In this document: positions 1-12,877 of the stretch, one piece after another
How the letters are laid out: each line of letters opens with the position of its first letter
Position numbering within the stretch: position 1 is the first letter of the stretch
From: Deinococcus peraridilitoris DSM 19664
GTDB taxonomy: Bacteria; Deinococcota; Deinococci; Deinococcales; Deinococcaceae
Direction: 5' to 3'
DNA length: 64,000 bases
Assembly: GCF_000317835.1 (NCBI RefSeq)
Contig: NC_019793.1
Location: forward strand, 3,698,001-3,762,000
Program-made: the position numbers and the translations under genes
The notes under the pieces: generated by a model
Databases searched by the model: none
What the model saw: only the letters and a program-made list of their open reading frames with translations
What the model was told of the DNA's origin: nothing

Positions 1-1
1 G

Positions 2-193
2 GGTGAAGTAGAAGTTCAGGCCATCGGACCGGCGGCGGTCAATCAGGCGGTCAAGGCCATCGCCATCGCGCGGGGCTATATCGTGCCCGACCAACTCGAC
101 CTGCAGACTCAGCCGGCCTTTGTCAAACTCGATCTGGAAGAAGAAGAACGCACGGCCGTGCGTTTTACCATCGCTTCTTACAAAACCCAGTAA
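2..193 (+). CDS. spoVS: Stage V sporulation protein S (SpoVS), 3' part
   Basis: This is the C-terminal 63 codons of a SpoVS-family protein, cut by the left edge of the window. The visible part carries the family core: GPAAVNQAVKAIAIARGY, then an acidic tail ending TIASYKTQ. SpoVS is a small Alba-like, probably nucleic-acid-binding regulator. It was first found in sporulating Bacillus but is also present in non-sporulating Deinococcus-Thermus. A perfect 20-bp hairpin follows the stop codon directly, so this gene ends its transcript. The family call is firm; its role here is not known. Confidence 0.85.
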   Translation, partial: GEVEVQAIGPAAVNQAVKAIAIARGYIVPDQLDLQTQPAFVKLDLEEEERTAVRFTIASYKTQ

Positions 194-198
194 TTGCC

Positions 199-240
199 GC
201 TCAACAGGGTGCCGGGCAACTGCCCGGCACCCTGTTGAGC
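199..240 (+). terminator. Hairpin terminator after spoVS
   Basis: Perfect 20-bp inverted repeat (199-218 and 221-240) with a 2-nt loop, six bases after the spoVS stop. It is followed by the mildly T-rich gctttctc. Confidence 0.8.
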
Positions 241-294
241 GCTTTCTCATGAAACTTGATAGCACTACGCTAAGATATGTATGGAGGACCGACA

Positions 295-966
295 ATGAGC
301 TACTACCTGCTGATGATTCTCCTGTTCGGCGTGTCCATGCTCGTACAGGCGTACCTTTCCAACACGTATGGCCGGTTTTCGAAGATTCGCAATGCCCGCA
401 ACCTGACCGGGGCAGACGTGGCCCGGCTGATTCTCGACGAAAACGGCCTGGCGCACGTGCCGGTCGAGCGGGTGCCCGGTCAGTTGACCGACCACTACGA
501 TCCGCTTAAAAAAGTCGTACGTCTTTCCGAGACGAATTACGACGTGCCCAGCCTGGCCGCCGCTGCGGTCGCCGCTCACGAAGTTGGCCACGCCATTCAG
601 GACAAGATCGGATATCCGGCACTGGTGCTGCGCGCGCGCATGCTTCCTGCACTGCAGCTGGGTGCCAACTTCGGCCCGCTGCTCATTCTGGCCGGCCTGT
701 TCCTGAACGTGGCCGGGCTCTTCTGGCTGGGAATCATTGCCTTCGCAGCCGCAGTGCTGTTTCATCTGGTGACCCTTCCGGTCGAGTTCGATGCCAGCCG
801 TCGAGCGCTCGCAAGTCTCTATCAGCGCAGCTACCTCTCGGCAAACGAGGTAGGCGGAGCGCGCAGCGTGCTGACCGCCGCTGCACTGACCTACGTCGCC
901 GCCTTTGCTATCGCACTGGCGCAGCTGGTGTACTTCCTCGGCATGGCCGGCGGACGGCGCGACTGA
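295..966 (+). CDS. Zinc metallopeptidase, YugP/DUF-type (Zn_peptidase_2)
   Basis: Membrane-anchored zinc peptidase of the YugP family, 223 aa. An N-terminal membrane segment (residues about 3-20) is followed by a cytoplasmic part with the zinc motif HEVGH at residues 95-99. Two or three further hydrophobic segments lie at about 115-165 and 195-218. I start at the ATG at 295 because GGAGG (283-287) lies 7 nt upstream; an in-frame ATG at 277 has no such site and directly abuts a TAAGAT box. The physiological substrate of this family is unknown. A terminator hairpin follows. Confidence 0.85.
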   Translation: MSYYLLMILLFGVSMLVQAYLSNTYGRFSKIRNARNLTGADVARLILDENGLAHVPVERVPGQLTDHYDPLKKVVRLSETNYDVPSLAAAAVAAHEVGHAIQDKIGYPALVLRARMLPALQLGANFGPLLILAGLFLNVAGLFWLGIIAFAAAVLFHLVTLPVEFDASRRALASLYQRSYLSANEVGGARSVLTAAALTYVAAFAIALAQLVYFLGMAGGRRD

Positions 967-1001
967 CCCTCGCTCCGAGCGGTCCAGGCCAGTTGATACC
1001 A

Positions 1002-1032
1002 CACAGAGGCGCCCTGACTGGGCGCCTCTGTG
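1002..1032 (+). terminator. Hairpin terminator
   Basis: A 13-bp perfect stem (1002-1014 / 1020-1032) with a 5-nt loop, 35 bases after the zinc peptidase stop. Confidence 0.75.
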
Positions 1033-1121
1033 TCTGATACAAGCGTGCGGAGCCCTCGCGTTGCGTACAACGGGTCCGGGGCGACGCAAGCCCGGTCTCG
1101 TCCTCTACACTGTTCGGTACT

Positions 1122-2375
1122 GTGACGGACGACGCTGTTTCCTCCTTCAACCCAGCTCGCGCACTGGCTGTCCGGGTGCTGGCGCAGGTTCTGATCGGTG
1201 AGCGGTTTGCCGCACCCACCCTGGACGAAGCCCTCTCGAAAGCGCGCCTCAGCACGCGCGACGCGGGCCTCGCCACGCATATCGTGTATGGCAGCCTGCG
1301 CTATCACCTGACGCTCGAGCGCGCGTTGCAGCCGCTGCTGCGCTCGAATACCCAGAACAAGGTCAAAGCGCTCCTGCTGGCGGGCGCTTTTGAAAAGCTG
1401 ATTCTCGAGACACCCGGGCACGCGGTCGTCAATGAATACGTCAATCTGGCCAAGCGGGATTTCGGCCGCCTGTCCGGCCTGGTCAACGCGGTGCTCCGCC
1501 GGGTGAGCGCACCCACACCCAGCGCCGAAACCGAACTGAGCCTGCCCGGCTGGCTGATCACGGCCTTCGAGAATGCCTACGGTGAAGGGGCCGAAGCGGT
1601 CATGCGCGATTTCTTGCAGCCCTCACCGCTGTGGTTGTGGCTGACAGGTCAGGGCGTGCGCGACCTCGAAAGCGAGGGCGCGGCAGTCGAACCGGGCTTT
1701 GGCGACGTGTACCGCGTGACCTTGGCGAAGCCCTTGCGTGCCTCGAGCGCCTTTGTGCGCGGCGAGGCGCAACCGATCAACCCCGCGTCCTTTGCAGCCG
1801 TCGAGGCGCTCGGCGACGTCCGCGGCGAGCGGGTGCTGGATCTCGCCGGGGGTGCGGGCGTCAAGGCCGCCATGCTGGCCGCCCGGGGTGCGCATGTCAC
1901 CAGCGTCGACGTCGATGCCCGCAAGCACAAGGCGGCGCGGGAGAACCTGAGCCGACTGCGGTTACAGGCCGAATTTCTCGACGCCGATCTCCGAGAAGCC
2001 CCACGGATCGAGGGCGCGGACTTCGTCTTGCTCGACGCTCCCTGCACCGGCAGTGGTACCCTGCGGGCCCATCCGGAAATCAAACTTCGCCTCACCCCGC
2101 AGGCTGTCGAGGAGATGGCCGCGTTGCAGGCACAGCTGCTCCAGAGCGCCGCGAGCCTCGTGCGCCCGGGTGGTTCGCTGCTCTACAGTGTCTGCTCGGT
2201 GATGGAGCATGAAGGACCAGGCGTGCTGCGTGTCTTCCTTCAGCGGCATCCGGAATTTGAAGCGAGTGGCCTGTCGATTGCCGTTCCCAGCGTCCAGGAC
2301 AAGTTTGGCGTCCGGACCCTGGCCGTCGGCGGCCTCGACGGATTTTACCTCTCCAAGCTGCGCCGCCTGCCCTGA
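1122..2375 (+). CDS. rsmB: 16S rRNA (cytosine-967-C5)-methyltransferase RsmB
   Basis: SAM-dependent methyltransferase (Fmu/Sun family) that methylates C967 of 16S rRNA; 417 aa, the usual length. The N-terminal third is the NusB-like RNA-binding domain ([13 protein letters not shown]...). The C-terminal half is a Rossmann methyltransferase with a SAM loop ([15 protein letters not shown]), the motif IV catalytic region [19 protein letters not shown] and motif [13 protein letters not shown], so both family cysteines are present. It starts at GTG. TACACT at about 1103-1108 may be its -10 box, giving an mRNA with almost no leader. Confidence 0.92.
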   Translation: MTDDAVSSFNPARALAVRVLAQVLIGERFAAPTLDEALSKARLSTRDAGLATHIVYGSLRYHLTLERALQPLLRSNTQNKVKALLLAGAFEKLILETPGHAVVNEYVNLAKRDFGRLSGLVNAVLRRVSAPTPSAETELSLPGWLITAFENAYGEGAEAVMRDFLQPSPLWLWLTGQGVRDLESEGAAVEPGFGDVYRVTLAKPLRASSAFVRGEAQPINPASFAAVEALGDVRGERVLDLAGGAGVKAAMLAARGAHVTSVDVDARKHKAARENLSRLRLQAEFLDADLREAPRIEGADFVLLDAPCTGSGTLRAHPEIKLRLTPQAVEEMAALQAQLLQSAASLVRPGGSLLYSVCSVMEHEGPGVLRVFLQRHPEFEASGLSIAVPSVQDKFGVRTLAVGGLDGFYLSKLRRLP

Positions 2376-2429
2376 ATCACAGGCTGCGGAAGTCGAAGGT
2401 GCCTGCGGTCCCGGGCACGCCGTCACCCG

Positions 2430-4001
2430 TCAGTCGGCCGGTCCGGAATTGACACCGGCCATCATCAGTCCGAGCCGCTCTTCGGTGGCTTCGCCGGCCG
2501 GAACTTCGCCCACAATTTTCCCTTCGAACATCACCAGAATCCGGTCGGCGAGGTTCATGACTTCTCCCAGGTCGGCACTGACCAGCAGCACCGCGAGCCC
2601 CTCGTCGCGGGCTGCCACGATCTGCTTGTGAATAAACTCGATGGCGCCGATGTCGACACCTCGGGTGGGCTGACTGGCCAGCAGAATTTTTGGGTTTTTC
2701 TGCATCTCGCGCGCCACGATCAGTTTCTGGGCATTGCCGCCCGAGTAGCGCCCGGCCGGCAGCGTCGTCGAGCGCGGCCGCACGTCGTACTGTGAAGCCA
2801 GGTCGAGCGCGTTTTTCTGGATTTTCTCCAGGTTCAGCAAGCCCAGGGGGCCGGCAAACGGTTTTTCGTCGTGCAGGCCCAGAATCAGGTTCTCAGCAGT
2901 TGACATGTCGAGCACCAGGCCACGTTCGTTGCGGTCCTCGGGAATGTGCGCCACCCCGGCCTCGCTCACCGATCGGGCATTCACGGTGGACAGCGTGCGT
3001 CCCAGGTAGCGAACGGTCCCCCCGGCCACCGGGTGCAGTCCGGTGATCGCCTCGACCAGCTGGCTCTGACCGTTGCCCTCCACCCCGGCAATACCCACGA
3101 TTTCGCCGGCGCGTACGTCGAAGCTCACCGAATCGACCACGTTCGTTTTACTCTCGTTCTGCACGACCAGGTCACGCACTTCCAGGGCCACTTCCTGCGG
3201 GCGCGCCGGTTGCTTGGCAACGCTCAGCACCACGTCCCGGCCCACCATCATGCGCGCCAACCGTTGCGGCGTGGCACCCTCGGTGGGCACAGTGCCGATC
3301 ATCCTGCCGTCGCGGATCACGCTGATTTCATCGCTGATGTGCAGTACCTCCTGCAGCTTGTGGCTGATGAAAATCACGGCGTTGCCTTCCCGGGCGTACT
3401 GGTTTTTGAGAAAGTCGAACAGCTCGTCGGTTTCGCTGGGCGTCAACACCGCCGTCGGCTCGTCCAGAATCAGAATGCGCGCGCCGCGGTAGAGCGTCTT
3501 GAGAATTTCCACTTTCTGTTGCAGGCCCACGGGCAGATCCTCGATCCGGTCATCGGGATCGAGGGCAAAGTTGAATCGCCGGATCAGCTCGGCGACCTTT
3601 TTACGCGCCGCTGCAAAGTTGATGGAGGTGCCACGGGTGGGTTCGGCGCCCAAAATGACGTTTTCGGTCACCGTGAGCGGATCGACCAGCATGAAGTGCT
3701 GGTGGACCATGCCGATTCCGAGGGCGATGGCGTCCTTGGGATCGTGCAGATGGACCACCTGACCGTCCACCGCGATTTCACCGCTGGTGGGTGGCTGCAT
3801 TCCATAAATGATCTTCATCAGCGTACTCTTGCCCGCTCCGTTCTCACCGACCAGCGCGTGGACGCTGCCCCACTTCACCGTCATGCTGATGTTGTCGTTG
3901 GCCAAGACCAGGGGAAAACGCTTGGTGATACCGCGCAACTCGATGGCGTCCGGACTGCGGTGTGAGGGCTGACCAGACTGTGCTGGCGCGTTGATCGTCA
4001 T
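2430..4001 (-). CDS. ABC transporter ATP-binding protein, BMP/nucleoside importer type
   Basis: Double ABC ATPase of 523 aa (two fused nucleotide-binding domains), the form that energises ribose/nucleoside importers of the YufO/NupA type. The first domain has Walker [10 protein letters not shown] (about residue 54) and Walker [16 protein letters not shown]. The second has a degenerate Walker A ([10 protein letters not shown]), a signature YSGGNAQKL and the Walker B region [14 protein letters not shown], the asymmetric pattern usual for this class. TAAGAT (4008-4013, complementary strand) lies 6 nt from the ATG, a leaderless start. The matching BMP binding protein is at 5079-6179 on the same strand, but no permease gene adjoins either. 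Confidence 0.9.
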   Translation of the reverse strand: MTINAPAQSGQPSHRSPDAIELRGITKRFPLVLANDNISMTVKWGSVHALVGENGAGKSTLMKIIYGMQPPTSGEIAVDGQVVHLHDPKDAIALGIGMVHQHFMLVDPLTVTENVILGAEPTRGTSINFAAARKKVAELIRRFNFALDPDDRIEDLPVGLQQKVEILKTLYRGARILILDEPTAVLTPSETDELFDFLKNQYAREGNAVIFISHKLQEVLHISDEISVIRDGRMIGTVPTEGATPQRLARMMVGRDVVLSVAKQPARPQEVALEVRDLVVQNESKTNVVDSVSFDVRAGEIVGIAGVEGNGQSQLVEAITGLHPVAGGTVRYLGRTLSTVNARSVSEAGVAHIPEDRNERGLVLDMSTAENLILGLHDEKPFAGPLGLLNLEKIQKNALDLASQYDVRPRSTTLPAGRYSGGNAQKLIVAREMQKNPKILLASQPTRGVDIGAIEFIHKQIVAARDEGLAVLLVSADLGEVMNLADRILVMFEGKIVGEVPAGEATEERLGLMMAGVNSGPAD

Positions 4002-4156
4002 ACACTCATCTTAGGACACCCGGTATGCGGGCGCGGCGTGAGGCCGATTTTCGCCCGTTTCGAACGGATGGTCCGGGCCGGCGAGGATTCGTACGAGGAG
4101 CGACCGCAGCGTCATATTTGTGCGTCGGTCCAGGACACGATCTGTCACACTGAGGC

Positions 4157-4999
4157 ATGGAGACAGTCCACATCATGCGCGCCGCGCTCGGCGGCGCCGA
4201 GAGCTTCTGGCTGGCCGTGACGAACCTCGGCTCTGACTTTGCGTTCATCGTGCTGCTCAGCCTGTACTACTGGCTCATCAATCCGCGCGGAGGGCGGACC
4301 GTCGGTATTTTCTTCGGAGCGAGCATCCTGGTCACCGATGGGCTCAAATACGCCTTTGACGCGCCGCGGCCCTTTCATCTGGACGCTGCGCTGGCGTCGG
4401 AGGCGGCCAAACAGACGGCGGGAGGGCCAGGGTTGCCGAGCGGGCACGTGCTGGTCTCGACCACCATCTGGGGATTGGCCGCTTCCCAGCTGCGCTCGCG
4501 TGCGTTCTGGGCACTGACAGGGCTGGTGATCGTGCTGATCGCGCTTTCACGCGTCGTGCTGGGGGTTCACTTTCCCCTGGACGTGCTCGTGGGATTGCTG
4601 GTCGGCGCGGTGCTGGTCGCAGTGGGTTCACGCCTGCCTCTCCCCGAGCGCGACGCCCCAGTCTGGTCCTGGGGCGTCGCGCTTGCCGCCGTGGTGGCAG
4701 CCGCGTTCGTGCCGGTCTACGCCACTGCCCTGGGCATTCTCGCGGGCTTCTGGCTGGCCAAGCCGTCCTTCAACGCCCCACAAACCTGGCCCGCGCGGCT
4801 GCTCTTTGTCGTTGCGGGCCTGCTGCTGGTCTTCGCTGTCTACTTCGCCTTCCGCGCACTTCCCGCAGAAGTGCGCCATCTTGGCGCTGTCCACGCGCTG
4901 CGCTACGTGGCGCTGGTGCTGACCGCTACCGAGCTCGTTCCGCGGCTGTTGCGCCGTTTCACAGGCGCGCAGGAGCCTCCCGTGATGCTGACGGCCTGA
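4157..4999 (+). CDS. PAP2-superfamily membrane phosphatase
   Basis: Type 2 phosphatidic acid phosphatase-like integral membrane protein, 280 aa. All three signature motifs are visible: KYAFDAPRPF, PSGH in GLPSGHVLVST, and SRVVLGVHFPLDV. They supply the catalytic histidines and the phosphate-binding Arg/Lys. Several hydrophobic segments run through the C-terminal half. Likely substrates are lipid phosphates (phosphatidic acid, PGP or undecaprenyl diphosphate); the sequence does not decide between them. It sits on the opposite strand between the two parts of a nucleoside importer. A strong hairpin follows. Confidence 0.85.
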   Translation: METVHIMRAALGGAESFWLAVTNLGSDFAFIVLLSLYYWLINPRGGRTVGIFFGASILVTDGLKYAFDAPRPFHLDAALASEAAKQTAGGPGLPSGHVLVSTTIWGLAASQLRSRAFWALTGLVIVLIALSRVVLGVHFPLDVLVGLLVGAVLVAVGSRLPLPERDAPVWSWGVALAAVVAAAFVPVYATALGILAGFWLAKPSFNAPQTWPARLLFVVAGLLLVFAVYFAFRALPAEVRHLGAVHALRYVALVLTATELVPRLLRRFTGAQEPPVMLTA

Positions 5000-5021
5000 C
5001 CCGTGGTTGACGGCGATTCAC

Positions 5022-5056
5022 AGAAAGACGCCCGGCACCATGCCGGGCGTCTTTCT
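5022..5056. terminator. Bidirectional terminator
   Basis: A 16-bp perfect stem (5022-5037 / 5041-5056) with a 3-nt loop between the convergent PAP2 and BMP genes. The + arm ends in cttt and the - arm begins with agaaag, so it can serve both strands. Confidence 0.8.
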
Positions 5057-5078
5057 GTACTGCGTCAGCGTTAGGTGG

Positions 5079-8437
<3,359 letters not shown>

Positions 8438-8524
8438 AGCCTGCCCGCTGGGCGCGCCGAGCGCCCGCTCAGGCCAACATCTCGATTTCGAAACTGCCCG
8501 AACTGGCGGTGACCAGGAGGACCC

Positions 8525-8863
8525 GTGGAAATTGAAATTGCCAAAACCGTGCTGTATGACATTGCCTGCACGGCCCTTGACCGTGTCGAGGGACTGGAAG
8601 TCGCCAACGCGCCCATCAAGGTAGGCGAGGTGCTCAAGGGGAACAACCGCTCCGCGCGCCGCCCCAAGGCACTCAAGGTCACCCGCGAAGGCGACAGCGT
8701 CACGTTCGACATCGGTGTCAACGTGGAGTATGGCCGTAATCTGGTGACGCTGTCGCAGAGCGTGCAGCGCACCATCACCGAAAACGTCGAACTGATGACC
8801 GGCCTCAAGGTGCGTTCGGTGAACGTCAGCGTTCAGGGACTGAACCTCCCCAAGGGTGCCTGA
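8525..8863 (+). CDS. Asp23/Gls24-family protein
   Basis: 112-aa protein of the Asp23/Gls24 (DUF322) family, often called an envelope stress response protein. It has the short core [20 protein letters not shown] and the closing [14 protein letters not shown]. It starts at GTG with AGGAGG 5-10 nt upstream. Its stop overlaps the ATG of nusB (ATGA), so the two are translationally coupled. In many bacteria this family gene is found directly before nusB, which supports the call. The molecular function is unclear. Confidence 0.85.
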   Translation: MEIEIAKTVLYDIACTALDRVEGLEVANAPIKVGEVLKGNNRSARRPKALKVTREGDSVTFDIGVNVEYGRNLVTLSQSVQRTITENVELMTGLKVRSVNVSVQGLNLPKGA

Positions 8864-9375
8864 TGACCAGGCGCCGTGAAGCCACACCCAATTCGAGCCG
8901 CCGCGCCTCCCGTGAATTCGCGTTCCGGGTACTTTTCGAGTCGGCACAGGGCCAGTCCACCACCCAGGACACCCTGCAGCGTGCCGAAGGTGCCATGCGA
9001 GGGGGTGACGACGCGTACGCCTCCCTTAGCCCTGAAGCGCTCGACTTCGCCCGTTCGCTGGTCAACGGCTACAACGACCACCGCGACGAGGTCGATGGTC
9101 TGCTGCGCCGCACCATTCAGGGCTGGAGCTTCAACCAGATGGCGCAGACCGACCTCAACGTGTTGCGGCTGGCAACCTCGGAATTGCTGTACGGCAACCA
9201 AAGCGCCCCGCCCGTGATCGAATCGGCAGTGCGCATCGCCCGCAAATTTGGTGGAGACGAGTCGGGCCGCTTCGTGAACGGCGTGCTCGCCAGCCTGGTT
9301 CGTGCGCTGCCAGCGCAAGACTCCCGACCCTCACCGGGTGACGAACGCCCGACGGATGAAGAGACCGCGGAGTGA
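8863..9375 (+). CDS. nusB: Transcription antitermination factor NusB
   Basis: All-helical RNA-binding factor that joins NusE/S10 on boxA RNA for rRNA antitermination; 170 aa. The N-terminus [19 protein letters not shown] and the later [43 protein letters not shown] (quoted in parts: [18 protein letters not shown]) are typical. It is longer than the E. coli protein because of an insert near residue 40 and a charged C-terminal tail ([18 protein letters not shown]). It is coupled to the Asp23-like gene (ATGA) and to folD (GTGA overlap). Confidence 0.92.
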   Translation: MTRRREATPNSSRRASREFAFRVLFESAQGQSTTQDTLQRAEGAMRGGDDAYASLSPEALDFARSLVNGYNDHRDEVDGLLRRTIQGWSFNQMAQTDLNVLRLATSELLYGNQSAPPVIESAVRIARKFGGDESGRFVNGVLASLVRALPAQDSRPSPGDERPTDEETAE

Positions 9376-10253
9376 GCGCGCGCGAGCTGCGTGGAGGTCC
9401 CGCCGCCGACGCCCTGCTGGCCGACGCTCGGACGCGCCTGTCTGACCTTTCGGCCACGCCACACCTGCACGTCATTCGGCTGGGCGAGGATCCCGCCTCG
9501 GTCAGCTACGTCCGGCTGAAAGACAAGAAGGCGCGTGAGATCGGCCTGCACTCGACGGTTCACGCTCTGGGTGAAGAGACTTCCGAAGAAGCGCTCCTCG
9601 AACTGATCGGCACGCTCAACCACGACGAGCACGCGCACGGCATCCTGGTGCAGCTTCCCCTGCCGCGCCACGTGAGCACCGAGCCGGTGATCGCCGCCAT
9701 CGATCCCTTTAAGGACGTCGACGGCTTTCATCCCAGCAACGTCGGTTCGCTCTGGAGTGGATTGCCGGGACTGCCTCCCTGCACGCCCGCCGGCGTGATG
9801 GCGATGCTGGCACACTACGGCATCAGCGCGGCCGGTCGGCGCGCGGTGATCGTGGGCCGCAGCAACATCGTCGGTAAACCGCTTGCGGCGCTGCTGCTGC
9901 GTGCCGACGCGACGGTCACCATTGCTCACTCGCGAACTCCTGACCTCGCACAGGTGACACGTCAGGCCGATCTGCTGTTCGCGGCCGTGGGGCGCGCCGG
10001 GCTGATCACGCCTGAGATGGTGCAGGAAGGCGCGGTGGTGGTCGACGTCGGCATCAACCGCGTCCGTGGTCCGGAGCGCGACCGGCTGGTGGGCGACGTC
10101 CATCCGGACGTGGCCACCGTGGCCTCGGCCATGACGCCCGTACCGGGCGGAGTCGGGCCGCTTACGGTGGCGCAGTTGCTGGCCAATACCGTCCGCGCGG
10201 CAGAGCTGCAGCACTACCAGCGTCACGCGGCGCTGCGGCAGGCCACACCGTGA
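9372..10253 (+). CDS. folD: Bifunctional methylenetetrahydrofolate dehydrogenase/cyclohydrolase FolD
   Basis: Interconverts methylene-, methenyl- and formyl-tetrahydrofolate with NADP; 293 aa. Catalytic residues are seen in [14 protein letters not shown] (Tyr and Lys), with the substrate motif [19 protein letters not shown], the dinucleotide fold [18 protein letters not shown] and the C-terminal [15 protein letters not shown]. It starts at a GTG that overlaps the nusB stop by 4 nt, making this the third gene of the Asp23-nusB-folD unit. It supplies one-carbon units for purines, thymidylate and formyl-Met. Confidence 0.95.
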   Translation: MSARELRGGPAADALLADARTRLSDLSATPHLHVIRLGEDPASVSYVRLKDKKAREIGLHSTVHALGEETSEEALLELIGTLNHDEHAHGILVQLPLPRHVSTEPVIAAIDPFKDVDGFHPSNVGSLWSGLPGLPPCTPAGVMAMLAHYGISAAGRRAVIVGRSNIVGKPLAALLLRADATVTIAHSRTPDLAQVTRQADLLFAAVGRAGLITPEMVQEGAVVVDVGINRVRGPERDRLVGDVHPDVATVASAMTPVPGGVGPLTVAQLLANTVRAAELQHYQRHAALRQATP

Positions 10254-10337
10254 ACCGGTACACTGCGAGGGGCGTCCTCGCCGTGCGTTGCCTGTCTCAT
10301 CGGTGCACGGAAATCTCTCGACCCAGGCGAATCACTT

Positions 10338-10790
10338 ATGCTGGAACTGATTCATAACAAGTGGCTGTGGACTGCCGTGTTCGCCTCGACGGGTGCGCAG
10401 GTGATCAAGGTGCTGCTGATCCTGCTTTTTGAGCGCCGCTGGCGCCCCGACAAATTCATGGAAACGGGCGGCATGCCTTCCAGCCACACCGCCATGGTCT
10501 CGGCCCTGTCGACCGGGATCGGGCTCACCGCCGGGACGGGCAGTCCGCTCTTTGCGATTACGGTGGTCTTTTCGCTGATCGTGATCTACGACGCCACCGG
10601 GGTGCGCCATTCGAGCGGCATGCAGGCGCGGATGCTGAACGAACTGATAGAGGAGTTGCGCGAAGTCGTGCGCGAGGGCTTCGCGCCGCGCCCATTGCGG
10701 GTATTGCTGGGGCACACGTACCTGGAAGTGCTGGTCGGGGCCATCCTCGGGGTGCTCGCCGCGATGACCGCTTTTGTCTGGCTCGGCTGA
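10338..10790 (+). CDS. Divergent PAP2-family membrane protein (DUF212, YuiD-like)
   Basis: 150-aa integral membrane protein of the DUF212/YuiD family. Visible motifs are RRWRPDKFMETGGMPSSHTA (phosphatase motif with PSSH), YDATGVRHSSGMQARMLNEL, and the C-terminal LGHTYLEVLVGAILGVLAA. These correspond to a reduced PAP2 active site. The substrate is not known. A strong hairpin follows the stop codon. Confidence 0.88.
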   Translation: MLELIHNKWLWTAVFASTGAQVIKVLLILLFERRWRPDKFMETGGMPSSHTAMVSALSTGIGLTAGTGSPLFAITVVFSLIVIYDATGVRHSSGMQARMLNELIEELREVVREGFAPRPLRVLLGHTYLEVLVGAILGVLAAMTAFVWLG

Positions 10791-10806
10791 AGGCAGGCAG
10801 AACGCA

Positions 10807-10844
10807 ATGAACGGGAGGCAGCCCGACCGCTGCCTCCCGTTCAT
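10807..10844. terminator. Bidirectional hairpin terminator
   Basis: A 16-bp perfect stem (10807-10822 / 10829-10844) with a 6-nt loop, lying between the convergent DUF212 gene and the hypothetical gene at 10857. Confidence 0.8.
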
Positions 10845-10856
10845 GCTGTTGCCGTG

Positions 10857-11237
<381 letters not shown>

Positions 11238-11467
11238 TTCGTCAAGTGTAACAAATCACGAGCCAGAAGCGTGGTTCACACGTCGCGGCGCTCGGCCAGC
11301 GTGGGCGCACAGACAACTGTCATTGCCTCGGTAGCGTTGTGGGGCAGGTCGGTTTCTCGGCAGTGTTTCCGAGTACCTTTGAAGCCGCGTCCGAGAACCC
11401 AGGAGTGATGTTTACGCCCAGGCAGACCCAAGCACTCAGTCAACCTGCAGCAAGGTCGACACACGTG

Positions 11468-12112
11468 TCAGCTGGCTGGGTAATCGAGCAGATTGACGCC
11501 GGTATCGGGGTTTGGACCGACCAGAGTACACACGCTATACACGGGAATGTTGATGGTTGAAATCGCCTCGGTCAGCGTGCGGGATCCCTGATCAGAATAA
11601 CCATGCACGCGTGCCGTAAAGCGGCCGTTGCCGTTGACCTGATTTGCAGGCTCTACGGTGACACGTTTGATGTTGCGGACCACGGGGGTGGGCGTGATGG
11701 CCTGAATGCCCACCGGGGGTACACTGGCCGGGAGCATTCCGCCACTCGTCGAGGAGTCGGCGGTGAAGACGACGGCGTAGGTATTGTTGCCGTAAGCCCG
11801 GAAGTTGTCCGTGTTCGTGCTGTCGACTTTTATGCTGAAATTCTCGTCGCGCACTCCGTTCGTTTCGCCTTCGAGACGAACTTCCAGGGCACTGAGCGCG
11901 CCCCGCGCTTCCACGGTGACCCGCACCTGGGTCTGGGTTGCCGCAGGTCCGCTGGCCCCCTCCACAGAGTTGCAGCCGACAAAATTATTGTTGGCAAGCT
12001 GATACTCGGTGATCGCGCGGACGTTTCGGACTTCGAGACGGTTGTCGGGAGTGGTGCTGCTGCAACCGGCGATGAGGCCGGCCAGGCAAAGAGAGCTCAA
12101 GGGCTTGTACAT
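11468..12112 (-). CDS. Hypothetical lipoprotein, paralogue of the next gene
   Basis: 214-aa protein with a lipoprotein signal: MYKPLSSLCLAGLIAGC, lipid-modified Cys at residue 17. The mature part is beta-rich and full of Thr, Asn and Val (VRVTVEARGALSALEVRLEG, RVTVEPANQVNGNGRFTARVHGY) and ends near INIPVYSVCTLV. I start at the ATG at 12112, because only this start gives a proper signal peptide; the open frame continues 34 codons upstream. The same plan (lipobox, VLLEG-type strand, closing IPV..C) is seen in the gene at 12225-12767, so the pair probably arose by duplication. No known family recognised. Confidence 0.65.
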   Translation of the reverse strand: MYKPLSSLCLAGLIAGCSSTTPDNRLEVRNVRAITEYQLANNNFVGCNSVEGASGPAATQTQVRVTVEARGALSALEVRLEGETNGVRDENFSIKVDSTNTDNFRAYGNNTYAVVFTADSSTSGGMLPASVPPVGIQAITPTPVVRNIKRVTVEPANQVNGNGRFTARVHGYSDQGSRTLTEAISTINIPVYSVCTLVGPNPDTGVNLLDYPAS

Positions 12113-12178
12113 ACCCCATTCTTGGAGCAGAGACCTGACGAGGGGTGACAATGCCCTAAATTTTTCTCGGGTATAGAG

Positions 12179-12201
12179 AAGCAGCGCCCAGAGGCGCTGC
12201 T
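12179..12201 (-). terminator. Small GC hairpin between the two lipoprotein genes
   Basis: Complementary arms agcagcgcc and ggcgctgct around a loop of about 4 nt, in the 110-bp gap between the two minus-strand lipoprotein genes. It is followed on the minus strand by only a weak T-tract, so it may be an attenuator rather than a full terminator. Confidence 0.4.
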
Positions 12202-12224
12202 CAAACAGATGCAACAGGCGTTTA

Positions 12225-12767
12225 TCAGGAAGGACAGTTATCTACGACCGGAATGTAGTTCGTGAGCAATTCTCCGGTACGGCTACCCGTCGAAGTTTTG
12301 GCGACCATCACCACTCTGGTGGCCCCGATCACGTTGGCTGTGGGTACGACGACGATTGCCTGTGATGTGAGATGGGTTTTTTCTACCGAGAGAGGTACTG
12401 AGGTGGCCGGGGTCTGGAAGGAAATTGAAATGTTGCTTCCGGAGTCTGTCGAGCGGATATTCGTCATGCTGGTATTTTTCTGTCCAGCCGACCCTTCCAG
12501 CAGGACGTCCACCGAGTGAATATCACCGAAGTAGCCGAAACTCAGTCTCATTGGCGTCGCGCGGTCGTCGCAAATCACCGGTCCGGAATACGTGCTGCTA
12601 CCGATGAACTGTTGATAGTTCGAGGGGACGTTTGCCTTGTCGACAGTGTAGTCACTTTGCAATGAAACGCTGCTTCGGTCGATAACCAGTTGGGCGTTCG
12701 AGGAGACTCCAGCACCACAAGAACTCAGCAGCGCGGTGATGCCGAGAAGTGAAAGAATATTCTTCAT
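12225..12767 (-). CDS. Hypothetical lipoprotein
   Basis: 180-aa protein with a lipoprotein signal peptide (MKNILSLLGITALLSSC, Cys17). The mature part is Ser/Thr-rich and probably beta-sandwich, with two more Cys (VICDD and VDNCPS at the C-terminus) that could form a disulfide. Segment order matches the neighbouring lipoprotein (YQQF..., SVDVLLEG, ...TRVVMV..., IPVVDNC). No recognised family or function. It is transcribed away from argS; the ATG is preceded by the weak box CACAGT 6 nt upstream. Confidence 0.65.
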   Translation of the reverse strand: MKNILSLLGITALLSSCGAGVSSNAQLVIDRSSVSLQSDYTVDKANVPSNYQQFIGSSTYSGPVICDDRATPMRLSFGYFGDIHSVDVLLEGSAGQKNTSMTNIRSTDSGSNISISFQTPATSVPLSVEKTHLTSQAIVVVPTANVIGATRVVMVAKTSTGSRTGELLTNYIPVVDNCPS

Positions 12768-12877
12768 GCTTCTACTGTGACGGGTTAACCTGACGGCAAC
12801 GTGACAGGGAGATCAAGCGCGGCCACCAAGGACTGGTGCTCCGTTAGAGCGAGACGACTTTGATAAGATTTCTCACT

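Noticed and set aside
265..1089. Long minus-strand open frame opposite the zinc peptidase
   Set aside because: High-GC antisense shadow of a gene with clear HEVGH homology; composition is Arg/Gln/His-rich and no start signal fits.
2946..3965. 339-codon plus-strand frame opposite the ABC ATPase
   Set aside because: Antisense shadow; the minus strand has full ABC motifs.
8449..8466. Short GGGCGC/GCGCCC hairpin after ligA
   Set aside because: A 6-bp stem in GC-rich DNA is expected by chance; not called as a terminator.
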